In this document: positions 31,014 through 35,511 of the stretch, in pieces
Position numbering within the stretch: position 1 is the first letter of the stretch
How the letters are laid out: the number at the start of each line of letters is the position of its first letter
IMG/VR virus record: IMGVR_UViG_3300017717_000024
Coordinates: 1-36,522 of that record
Direction: 5' to 3' (one strand)
DNA length: 36,522 nucleotides
DNA from: a virus
The notes under the pieces: model-generated
The model's input: the letters and a program-made list of their open reading frames with translations, nothing else
Databases searched by the model: none
Told to the model about the DNA's origin: nothing
Position numbers and translations under genes: made by a program

Positions 31014-31312
31014 AAATTGTCCTTTAATAGTTTTAGTACGTTCTTTGGGGCTTTCTCCAACCCCGCTAAGGCTTCTAAATTGAAGCCTAACGCGTCTTCC
31101 AGCTCTCTCACCATTTCTTCTTTGGTTATAGGTTGATCGCCTGATTTTGTCTTGTAGACAGAGCGGCGATACACTCCTTCTCTACTGAGCTTTCCGATAA
31201 TAGATTTTTTACTCTTCTCGAGTTCTGAAGCCAACCGCTCAACTGTAATAGTAGTTGGCTTACTAGTATATTCATCAATCATATACTTAGTTTGGTCTTC
31301 TGTGTAGTTCAT
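31001..31312 (-). CDS. HTH-repeat protein (single unit) with helical C-domain
   Basis: 103 residues: 'NYTEDQTKYMIDEYTSKPTT' then 'VERLASELEKSKKSIIGKLS' and 'REGVYRRSVYKTKSG', the same S-I-I-x-K-L-S-x-x-G-(V/I)-Y unit as in 33093 and 18096. The C-terminal half 'ITKEEMVRELEDALGFNLEA' ends in a short helix 'NVLKLLKDNL'. Probably DNA-binding; no partner known. Confidence 0.72.
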   Translation of the reverse strand: MNYTEDQTKYMIDEYTSKPTTITVERLASELEKSKKSIIGKLSREGVYRRSVYKTKSGDQPITKEEMVRELEDALGFNLEALAGLEKAPKNVLKLLKDNLCIT

Positions 31313-31524
31313 ACCTGAAAATGCCTATCAATAGTGTCCAATTTTTCTTGGCTTTCCGCCAGCTTTGCTACTTCTGCTTCAATAGCTTCAATGAGTTGTG
31401 GGTGTTCGCCTATCCCCGTTGCCGATTGCATGTACACTCTAATGTTTGCTTTGTGTACTGCTACTTCGCCTTCCAGTCTTTGTGCGAGTGCATCCAACAA
31501 AAAGTAATTATCTTGCTTTGCCAT
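31309..31524 (-). CDS. Conserved small phage protein, 71 aa
   Basis: 71 residues, helical: 'LLDALAQRLEGEVAVHKANI', 'RVYMQSATGIGEHPQLIEAI' and a coiled 'EVAKLAESQEKLDTI'. The 'ALAQRLE...A.I..Y....GIGEHP.L.EA' pattern is conserved among marine phages; role unknown. It overlaps genes on both sides by 1-4 nt. Confidence 0.65.
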   Translation of the reverse strand: MAKQDNYFLLDALAQRLEGEVAVHKANIRVYMQSATGIGEHPQLIEAIEAEVAKLAESQEKLDTIDRHFQV

Positions 31525-31841
31525 TATAAGTCTTCTCCATCTTCTGGTGGTGTGAATGATATTTCTACTTCTCCGTCAGCGCCTTGAATCATAGAAACAA
31601 AAGTGCAGAACTCTAGCCATTTCACTTCTACATTCTCTGGGCCAACAATCTCGGCATAGAGCTGTATTAGTTCTTGGTAAGAGTCTTCTAACTCTAAAGT
31701 GTTTTGTTGAATTGCTTGGAATCCTTGATCTATTCTTCTGATAGCTTCATAAAGCTCAGTTAGTGACTCCTGCATTTCCTCCATTTGTTTTTCTAGTTGT
31801 ACTTTTTCTTTGCGTTCAGGGAATTGAATTATTTGTGCCAT
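31524..31841 (-). CDS. Coiled-coil phage protein of unknown function
   Basis: 105 residues: N-terminal 'AQIIQFPERKEKVQLEKQME' followed by a long coiled coil rich in E/L/Q, then a hydrophobic/acidic C-terminal end 'FTPPEDGEDL'. First gene after the promoter at 31866 with AAGGAG before the ATG. No function assigned. Confidence 0.65.
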   Translation of the reverse strand: MAQIIQFPERKEKVQLEKQMEEMQESLTELYEAIRRIDQGFQAIQQNTLELEDSYQELIQLYAEIVGPENVEVKWLEFCTFVSMIQGADGEVEISFTPPEDGEDL

Positions 31842-31865
31842 AGAATTTCTCCTTATGAACCATCT

Positions 31866-31894
31866 ATTATACTGGACATACGAAATTTTGTCAA
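31866..31894 (-). promoter_or_regulatory. Sigma70-type promoter (TTGACA-17-TATAAT)
   Basis: -35 TTGACA (31894-31889), 17 bp, -10 TATAAT (31871-31866); it lies 22 nt beyond the terminator of the ncRNA, so a new transcription unit begins here. Confidence 0.87.
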
Positions 31895-31915
31895 GAAATT
31901 TTTTTGAACACGCAT

Positions 31916-31950
31916 AAAAAAATCCCCAGACAATTTCTCATCTGAGGATT
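31916..31950 (-). terminator. Rho-independent terminator of the ncRNA
   Basis: Minus strand AATCCTCAGA-(10 nt)-TCTGGGGATT followed by a T-run: a strong stem with one mismatch and a U-tract. It ends the RNA that begins near 32263. Confidence 0.82.
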
Positions 31951-32263
31951 TTCACACTAACAAGGGTAAGTGGCTGCCTCCGTCTTTCCACTTAGCAGAG
32001 GTGACACTAGGTTGCAACCTCTCCCACTCGTCTGATTGGGGTAGTTCAGCGAGCTGTGACTCATAACCCGAGGTCCAGGAGCTATATTACGCAATTGACG
32101 ATATCTTAATAGCAAAGCAACGGCTCTTCGGTAGAGCAAACCTCCACGGCCATCCTCCGTGGATAGGAAGGGCTGCAGCCAGGAGCGGCCTTCACTGCAT
32201 CTTTACTGCCTTATCTCGTATGAGTGGTACCCCTCTCAGAGTCCCTGGCTTCCCTTGAATTGA
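31916..32263 (-). ncRNA. Novel phage structured RNA, about 340 nt
   Basis: A transcription unit with its own promoter (32270) and terminator (31916) but no credible ORF. On the minus strand it has many local pairings: AAGGG/CCCTT and GCCAGG/CCTGGC enclosing a 60-nt arm at the 5' end; CCACGG/CCGTGG with a 7-nt loop; GCTCT/AGAGC with loop ACCGA; AGAGGT/ACCTCT; and AAGTGG/CCACTT. The 5' end is near 32263. I checked it by eye against RNase P, 6S, SRP RNA and group I intron core motifs and found no match. Its neighbours are a tRNA gene immediately upstream and the tmRNA farther up, suggesting an RNA-gene cluster. Function unknown. Confidence 0.7.
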
Positions 32264-32269
32264 GCGTAT

Positions 32270-32298
32270 ATTATATCGAAATATAACATGTTCGTCAA
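32270..32298 (-). promoter_or_regulatory. Sigma70-type promoter of the ncRNA (TTGACG-17-TATAAT)
   Basis: -35 TTGACG (32298-32293), 17 bp, -10 TATAAT (32275-32270). It begins 11 bp after the 3' end of the tRNA. Confidence 0.85.
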
Positions 32299-32309
32299 GA
32301 ACTATTTTT

Positions 32310-32383
32310 TGGCAGGTGGGCACAGAATTAAACTGCAAATTTCGATTTTGGAAATCGACGTGTTATCATTACACCACCCACCT
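32310..32383 (-). tRNA. tRNA-Trp (anticodon CCA), with reduced D/T loops
   Basis: 74 nt including encoded CCA. Acceptor stem AGGTGGG/CCCACCT is seven perfect pairs; position 8 is T; D stem GTGT/ACAC with a 7-nt loop AATGATA; anticodon stem TCGAT/ATCGA with loop TTCCAAA, anticodon CCA; variable loop of four; T stem TGCAG/CTGTG (two wobbles) with loop TTTAATT; discriminator G. The discriminator G, anticodon CCA and AGG..CCT ends match E. coli tRNA-Trp. The D loop lacks the GG and the T loop lacks TTC, so its tertiary contacts would be abnormal. It starts 6 nt after the stop of the small basic gene at 32390. Confidence 0.8.
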
Positions 32384-32389
32384 AAAACT

Positions 32390-32536
32390 TTACCGTCCTT
32401 GGCCTCGGTACTTCTTGTACGAACGCTTCTTATGCTTGTTCATAGAAGAAAACTTCACCATGTTAGGTTTACCACTAGAGCTGGACTTTTTAGGTGGCCC
32501 AGGCTCGTGCTGTACTTGTGCTAATCGTTTAGCCAT
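32390..32536 (-). CDS. Small basic phage protein ending in 'YKKYRGQGR'
   Basis: 48 residues: MAKRLAQVQHEPGPPKKSSS, then a Lys/Arg-rich C-terminus 'KFSSMNKHKKRSYKKYRGQG'. Such a tail looks like an RNA-binding or ribosome-binding extension. It is not large enough for a domain. The ATG overlaps the stop of the upstream gene by 8 nt (ATGGCTAA), and the tRNA follows 6 nt downstream. I recognise the end motif as conserved in several phages but cannot assign function. Confidence 0.6.
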   Translation of the reverse strand: MAKRLAQVQHEPGPPKKSSSSGKPNMVKFSSMNKHKKRSYKKYRGQGR

Positions 32537-32720
32537 TCACTGCCTCCTTTGCTACTGACGCTGCGGCTGCGCTCATTGCTCGATGTTCGACCAACCAAGC
32601 AATATCTTTAGCCGTTGATAATTTTGTCTTCAAGATAAAAGCAAGTGCTTCTTCTGATTTTAGTCCTTCTTGCATCATGCCGCTGTGCATGATGAATAAA
32701 TCAAACTGTGAATTTGTCAT
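32529..32720 (-). CDS. Small helical protein, 63 aa
   Basis: 63 residues: 'MTNSQFDLFIMHSGMMQEGL' and 'ALAFILKTKLSTAKDIAWLV', then an Ala-rich helix. No membrane helix or catalytic site. First gene after the promoter at 32744; GGAG lies before the ATG. Unknown function. Confidence 0.6.
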   Translation of the reverse strand: MTNSQFDLFIMHSGMMQEGLKSEEALAFILKTKLSTAKDIAWLVEHRAMSAAAASVAKEAVNG

Positions 32721-32743
32721 TCATTTCTCCGTAATATGCGTAT

Positions 32744-32772
32744 ATTATACAAGGTTACGCATTCTGTGTCAA
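32744..32772 (-). promoter_or_regulatory. Sigma70-type promoter (TTGACA-17-TATAAT)
   Basis: -35 TTGACA (32772-32767), 17 bp, -10 TATAAT (32749-32744), just downstream of the tmRNA coding segment; it drives the small proteins and the tRNA. Confidence 0.85.
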
Positions 32773-32899
32773 ATCTTTTTCGTTATAATACTTAGAAAAC
32801 ATACTAAGGATACTGATTACATGGTACTAGCCAAAACCTCAGTATGCTTACTAAGTGCCTCTCCTTTGGGTAACAAGGCGAAAGGCTCTCCCCGCTAGC

Positions 32900-32932
32900 T
32901 TATGCAGCTAGTTGATAAACGTCATCGTTTGC
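32900..32932 (-). other. tmRNA tag-peptide reading frame: ANDDVYQLAA
   Basis: Resume codon GCA at 32932, then 10 codons (GCA AAC GAT GAC GTT TAT CAA CTA GCT GCA) and TAA. The end L-A-A fits the ClpXP degradation signal. CTAGC and GCTAG flank the last codons and the stop, forming the helix-5-type hairpin found in tmRNAs. Confidence 0.92.
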
Positions 32933-33033
32933 GTTTAGTTTATTTCCGGAGTGTTGTTAACGTCTTTGATCCGGTACTGTTGACGATTCTCCACTAACCT
33001 GAGATTGCTTGTCGAAACCTGACTCCCCCATCG

Positions 33034-33090
33034 TGGTGGAGGAGGGGGGAATCGAACCCCCGTCCACTCAATCCTACTTTAGCTTCATCG
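33034..33090 (-). ncRNA. tmRNA acceptor piece
   Basis: The part between the stop of the gene at 33093 and the encoded CCA. It includes AGGATTG, which can pair with CAATCT of the coding piece as helix 2, then GGAC and the T arm. Its 5' end is an estimate from the pairing. Confidence 0.8.
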
Positions 33091-33092
33091 AA

Positions 33093-33431
33093 TTACTGAA
33101 CTGCTACTACTGAGATTGCAGATAAAAGCGTTTGCAAATCAGCTTTGGTAGCTTTGGCAAGAGTAGGTACTTCCACACCAACTGATGCCTGAATCTGAGC
33201 TACTAGCTCTTCTTTGCGAACCACTGGAGTACCTTGCTTGGTTACTCGTGCTTCAGCTTTGTAGATACCCATGCTTGACAGCTTAGCAATAATGCTGCGT
33301 ACTGGCTTGTCAAACTCTGCAGCTAGGGCTTCTGCGGTTGCTCGTGAAGGAGCATTGGTATACATCTCTTCCATCATAGAGATCATGTCCTCGGTGTAGT
33401 TGCTTGATGGTTTTGCGGTAAAGTCGCTCAT
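33093..33431 (-). CDS. HTH-repeat protein (single unit), tmRNA neighbour
   Basis: 112 residues: 'SNYTEDMISMMEEMYTNAPS', 'EALAAEFDKPVRSIIAKLSS' and 'MGIYKAEARVTKQG', the same unit as in 31001 (S-I-I-x-K-L-S-x-x-G-(I/V)-Y). The C-domain 'VVRKEELVAQIQASVGVEVP' closes with a helix 'KADLQTLLSAI'. The gene ends at the TAA (33093) just before the acceptor piece of the tmRNA, and the two are likely cotranscribed. Probable DNA-binding protein. Confidence 0.74.
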   Translation of the reverse strand: MSDFTAKPSSNYTEDMISMMEEMYTNAPSRATAEALAAEFDKPVRSIIAKLSSMGIYKAEARVTKQGTPVVRKEELVAQIQASVGVEVPTLAKATKADLQTLLSAISVVAVQ

Positions 33432-33475
33432 TGAATTTTCCTTAAATTTTGTTTGTTTCTTTATTTTATGAATCT

Positions 33476-33504
33476 ATTATAGTGGTTCGGGGCTTGAAAG
33501 TCAA
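33476..33504 (-). promoter_or_regulatory. Sigma70-type promoter (TTGACT-17-TATAAT)
   Basis: -35 TTGACT (33504-33499), 17 bp, -10 TATAAT (33481-33476). The -35 overlaps the stop codon of the upstream zincin gene. It likely makes the HTH-tmRNA precursor. Confidence 0.86.
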
Positions 33505-33905
33505 GAAAAATTTTCTTGAAGTTGGTCAAAGAAATGTAAAAATGCTTGTTCATAACCCCTTGCTTCTACTTCCCAGGGAGAGAACCAATACTCACCCTTC
33601 CACTTCTTTCCTTTGAAATATGCTGCTTTTTCTGACAACATAAGTCCGTCACACTCATACTGTTTAATATGCACCATTTCATGCGCTGTTACAGTTATTA
33701 CTTCGTCTCGACTTGCGTTACTAATAAACTCTTTATCGAACTCAATCTCACCAAATCCCTCACAGTAGCATATGGTCTCAGCCCAGCTATCTCCTAGGTT
33801 TCCTACTATTAGATGCACTTCTACATCTAAATCGAAGTAGGCTGCGACCATGTGTACAACTTGTGATGCAATTTGTAGATTATGGTTTTCTACTACTTTT
33901 CCCAA
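33501..33905 (-). CDS. Zincin-like metalloprotein (HExxH)
   Basis: About 134 residues. 'VITVTAHEMVHIKQYECDGL' contains the HExxH zinc motif (about 90) and 'WFSPWEVEARGYEQAFL' supplies the third Glu, as in SprT/M78 or related small zincins. It may be a phage peptidase or a nucleoprotein-remodelling factor. The start is uncertain: I prefer the TTG at 33905 (GAGG 7 nt upstream); the GTG at 33941 would overlap the polyphosphate kinase gene by 34 nt. Confidence 0.68.
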   Translation of the reverse strand: MGKVVENHNLQIASQVVHMVAAYFDLDVEVHLIVGNLGDSWAETICYCEGFGEIEFDKEFISNASRDEVITVTAHEMVHIKQYECDGLMLSEKAAYFKGKKWKGEYWFSPWEVEARGYEQAFLHFFDQLQENFS

Positions 33906-33907
33906 AC

Positions 33908-34537
33908 TTATCCCTCGTACTTCTGTTCCAGCACATCGCACAGCTTAGTAATAAGAGCTAGCTTGCCTGATGCTTTCTTGTTATAATCAATCGTATGCCA
34001 GTCCCCTCGGGTTATTACACGCTCTTTAAGCAGAGTCATCTGATCGTAGTAGGATAGTGCTTTCTCATCATTGGGAGACAGTTTCCAGAACTTCAATGGA
34101 GAGTGCTTTCTCTCGTGAATCCTGGCAGCCTGCTCTTCTTCGCTGATAGACAGCCAAAATTTAATCATGTGAACAGGCTGGCAGATTTCCCATGCCTCTA
34201 CCGTTTCCATGAAGATTTTGTACTGCTCATCTGTGCACCAGCCATTGATCTTTTGAACCATAGCTCGGGAGTACCAAGAGCGATCATAGAATACCATCTG
34301 AGGGCCAGAAGGCATCTTTGTTTTCCAGTAGCCCAGCCAATTATCCATAGTTTCTTTACTAGGCTTGGCAGACAGCTGGACGCTAAACTTATTCATAGGC
34401 AGATAGTGAGTAGCCTCACGAATAGTAGATGACTTACCCGCAGTGTCTCGTCCTTCTAATATCACTGCTACAGGCCCAAAGTCTTCGGACATGACGAGTT
34501 GATTAAGTCGGGCTTGTTGCTGTTCTAATGGGGTCAT
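33908..34537 (-). CDS. Polyphosphate kinase 2 (PPK2) family protein
   Basis: 209 residues. 'VILEGRDTAGKSSTIREATH' is the Walker A region (about 28), 'MVFYDRSWYSRAMVQKINGW' the Walker B/lid start (about 80), and 'KFWLSISEEEQAARIHER' with 'SPLKFWKLSPNDEKALSYYD' the rest of the PPK2 signature. PPK2 transfers phosphate between polyphosphate and nucleotides (NMP/NDP to NDP/NTP), so it could raise NTP/dNTP supply during infection (inference). It is shorter than many bacterial PPK2 proteins (about 230-300). It lies 2 nt upstream of the zincin start chosen here. Confidence 0.88.
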   Translation of the reverse strand: MTPLEQQQARLNQLVMSEDFGPVAVILEGRDTAGKSSTIREATHYLPMNKFSVQLSAKPSKETMDNWLGYWKTKMPSGPQMVFYDRSWYSRAMVQKINGWCTDEQYKIFMETVEAWEICQPVHMIKFWLSISEEEQAARIHERKHSPLKFWKLSPNDEKALSYYDQMTLLKERVITRGDWHTIDYNKKASGKLALITKLCDVLEQKYEG

Positions 34538-34561
34538 CTACTTCTCCTAAATTATGTAACT

Positions 34562-34590
34562 ATTATACTGGGTACTGCAAAATAAGTCAA
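34562..34590 (-). promoter_or_regulatory. Sigma70-type promoter (TTGACT-17-TATAAT)
   Basis: -35 TTGACT (34590-34585), 17 bp, -10 TATAAT (34567-34562). It drives the PPK2 and zincin genes. Confidence 0.86.
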
Positions 34591-34595
34591 GAACT

Positions 34596-34796
34596 TTATA
34601 CTATCTCTTCCCAAAAGAATTCGTCGCCATACATGCCTTCCAGTAGCTCTTCTAATGTAGCGTCGGCCCAGTACTCTTCGCCAAAGCTACGAACTAGTTC
34701 TTCTTTTGCTTCCGCAATAAGGTTGTGCCAGTCCATAGCCGTGTAAAAACTAAATGATTGGTCCGCGATGTCAAAGCTAACGTACTTGTATTCCAT
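34596..34796 (-). CDS. Acidic small phage protein, 66 aa
   Basis: 66 residues starting MEYKYVSFDIADQSFSFYTA. Acidic, with a helical end 'DATLEELLEGMYGDEFFWEE'. A promoter (34824) lies upstream and AGGAG precedes the ATG. Small acidic phage proteins of this sort may inhibit host enzymes; nothing specific is recognised. Confidence 0.6.
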   Translation of the reverse strand: MEYKYVSFDIADQSFSFYTAMDWHNLIAEAKEELVRSFGEEYWADATLEELLEGMYGDEFFWEEIV

Positions 34797-34823
34797 GTGT
34801 ATCTTCTCCTATTTAATGTAACC

Positions 34824-34852
34824 ATTATACTGTGTCCTGCAATCTATGTCAA
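34824..34852 (-). promoter_or_regulatory. Sigma70-type promoter (TTGACA-17-TATAAT)
   Basis: -35 TTGACA (34852-34847), 17 bp, -10 TATAAT (34829-34824). It is the last of the repeated minus-strand promoters before the non-coding right-hand segment. Confidence 0.87.
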
Positions 34853-34924
34853 GAAGTTTTTTTGTTCAAGCCAACGCAACCTACCTCCGGGGCGCGCCGC
34901 GCGGGGTTTTTCTGTCAAGATTTA

Positions 34925-34990
34925 TTTTCTACAATTGTCTAAAATTTTCTACAATTATCGCACCCGTTGCGGGGTTTTCTACAATTATCT
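34925..34990. repeat. Three direct copies of TTTTCTACAATT(A/G)TC
   Basis: Copies at 34925-34940, 34945-34960 and 34975-34990, each TTTTCTACAATT followed by ATC or GTC. Spacing is 20 and 30 bp, close to integral DNA turns. They resemble iterons or operator sites for a regulator. The first copy differs in one base. Confidence 0.75.
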
Positions 34991-35033
34991 CACGTCTGCA
35001 CAAGACTTGTCAATATGCAATTAATTTGCGCAA

Positions 35034-35295
35034 ACCCCGCAAAAACACTTGACTTTGCACTGCGTTGCGCGTACAATGGCGCCCGCCCCACATGCTAACA
35101 GTTGTACTAAGGGGCGGCGGCGCCTGGGTACCTCTGCGGGGTCATCGTCGTACTACTACTGGCGCAGGAAGACCTTTGCAATCTCAAACAATTTTGCCCA
35201 CACCCGCAAAAAAGACTTGACATTGCTAGCTTTTGCACTTAGTCTGGCGCAGGGTACACTTTTGTACTTCGTCGTCGCACTACTACTGGCGCCCC
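35034..35295. repeat. Imperfect duplicated segment, two copies
   Basis: Copy 1 (about 35034-35166) and copy 2 (about 35202-35295) share ACCC(C)GCAAAAA(n)ACTTGAC(T/A)TTGC and TCGTCG(T/C)ACTACTACTGGCGC, with divergent middles of unequal length. Copy 1 includes a good promoter (TTGACT-17-TACAAT); in copy 2 the -10 is poor (TAGTCT). They probably arose by duplication and decay. Confidence 0.7.
35049..35077 (+). promoter_or_regulatory. Sigma70-type promoter on plus strand (TTGACT-17-TACAAT)
   Basis: TTGACT (35049-35054), 17 bp, TACAAT (35072-35077). No ORF with a good start follows, so an RNA product or transcript for priming is possible. Confidence 0.6.
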
Positions 35296-35346
35296 CGCGC
35301 CAAAAATTTGTTGTCAAGCACCATCGAGCGCGTTGCTGACGGTGCC

Positions 35347-35362
35347 TGTTCCACGTGGAACA
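35347..35362. promoter_or_regulatory. parS-like ParB-binding palindrome TGTTCCACGTGGAACA
   Basis: A perfect 16-bp inverted repeat that matches the alphaproteobacterial form of the parS consensus (TGTT(T/C)CACGTG(A/G)AACA). Chromosomal ParB loads at such sites as a CTP clamp. No parA/parB gene is seen in this window. It abuts the stop codon of the 33-aa ORF. Confidence 0.75.
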
Positions 35363-35464
35363 TCACCCACCAAGAAAATACCAGAAAGCGCCTCCCCAGA
35401 TAATGCCATCGGTGAGGATAGAATAGGCCAGATAGATTTTTGCAATTATGATTGATCCTTTCAT
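35363..35464 (-). CDS. Small membrane ORF, 33 aa
   Basis: 33 residues: MKGSIIIAKIYLAYSILTDG, then 'IIWGGAFWYFLGG', a likely membrane helix. The ATG (35464) has AAGGGG at good spacing. The TGA directly precedes the parS-like site. Function unknown. Confidence 0.45.
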   Translation of the reverse strand: MKGSIIIAKIYLAYSILTDGIIWGGAFWYFLGG

Positions 35465-35477
35465 GGTCGCCCCTTAA

Positions 35478-35504
35478 TAAAAATGGTGGGGCGTTTCCGC
35501 CCCT
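35478..35504 (-). terminator. Rho-independent terminator of the exonuclease gene
   Basis: Minus strand GGGGCG-GAAA-CGCCCC followed by ACCATTTTTATT; six GC pairs with a GNRA loop. It lies 8 nt beyond the stop of the DnaQ-like gene. Confidence 0.8.
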
Positions 35505-35511
35505 TAGTGGT

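Larger units (their letters stand above)
32790..33092 (-). ncRNA. ssrA: Circularly permuted two-piece tmRNA gene
   Basis: On the minus strand the 3' acceptor piece comes first: it follows the stop of the gene at 33093 and ends 'TCGATTCCCCCCTCCTCCAC'+CA (CCA end at 33034). Four bases (33033-33030) separate it from the 5' piece, which starts GGGGGAGTCAGGTTTCGACA at 33029, the conserved tmRNA 5' end. The two pieces pair as GGGGGAG with CTCCTCC, with a G.U at the third pair (the alanyl-tRNA synthetase identity element); the T arm is GGGGG-TTCGATT-CCCCC. The coding piece has a PK1-like CCGGA/TCCGG, the tag at 32932, a hairpin around the tag stop and PK2-like pairing. The 3' edge (about 32790) is approximate. 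It rescues stalled ribosomes and tags the peptide. It is probably cotranscribed from the promoter at 33476. Confidence 0.93.
34853..35511. other. Non-coding region with repeats, plus-strand promoters and parS-like site
   Basis: About 660 bases without a credible longer gene. It has GC-rich patches (GGGGCGCGCCGCGCGGGG at about 34889), a 15-bp repeat three times, a duplicated promoter segment, a parS-like palindrome, a 33-aa ORF and a terminator. Base composition shifts here, and codon usage in the genes to the right is more GC-rich. It may be an origin, a terminal or junction region, or a module boundary. Confidence 0.6.

Noticed and set aside
31957-32139. Minus-strand ORF of 60 codons within the structured RNA
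   Set aside because: No SD, lies in paired GC segments and composition looks random; the RNA has a promoter and terminator suited to a non-coding transcript.
31916-32263. RNase P, 6S, SRP RNA or group I intron identity for the 340-nt RNA
   Set aside because: The conserved core motifs of these families (RNase P CR-I/CR-V, SRP GGAAGGNAGCAGCC, intron P/Q/R/S) are not present by eye.
32288-32558. Plus-strand ORFs across the tRNA and small basic gene
   Set aside because: Antisense to the tRNA and the 48-aa gene; no SD.
34913-34918. TTGACA on the minus strand as another family promoter
   Set aside because: No TATAAT-like box 17 bp downstream; the sequence there is GC-rich.
35076-35339. Plus-strand ORF starting at the ATG within the TACAAT box, rich in Arg and Ser
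   Set aside because: Starts inside the promoter, lies across duplicated repeat sequence, and has no SD or domain-like composition.
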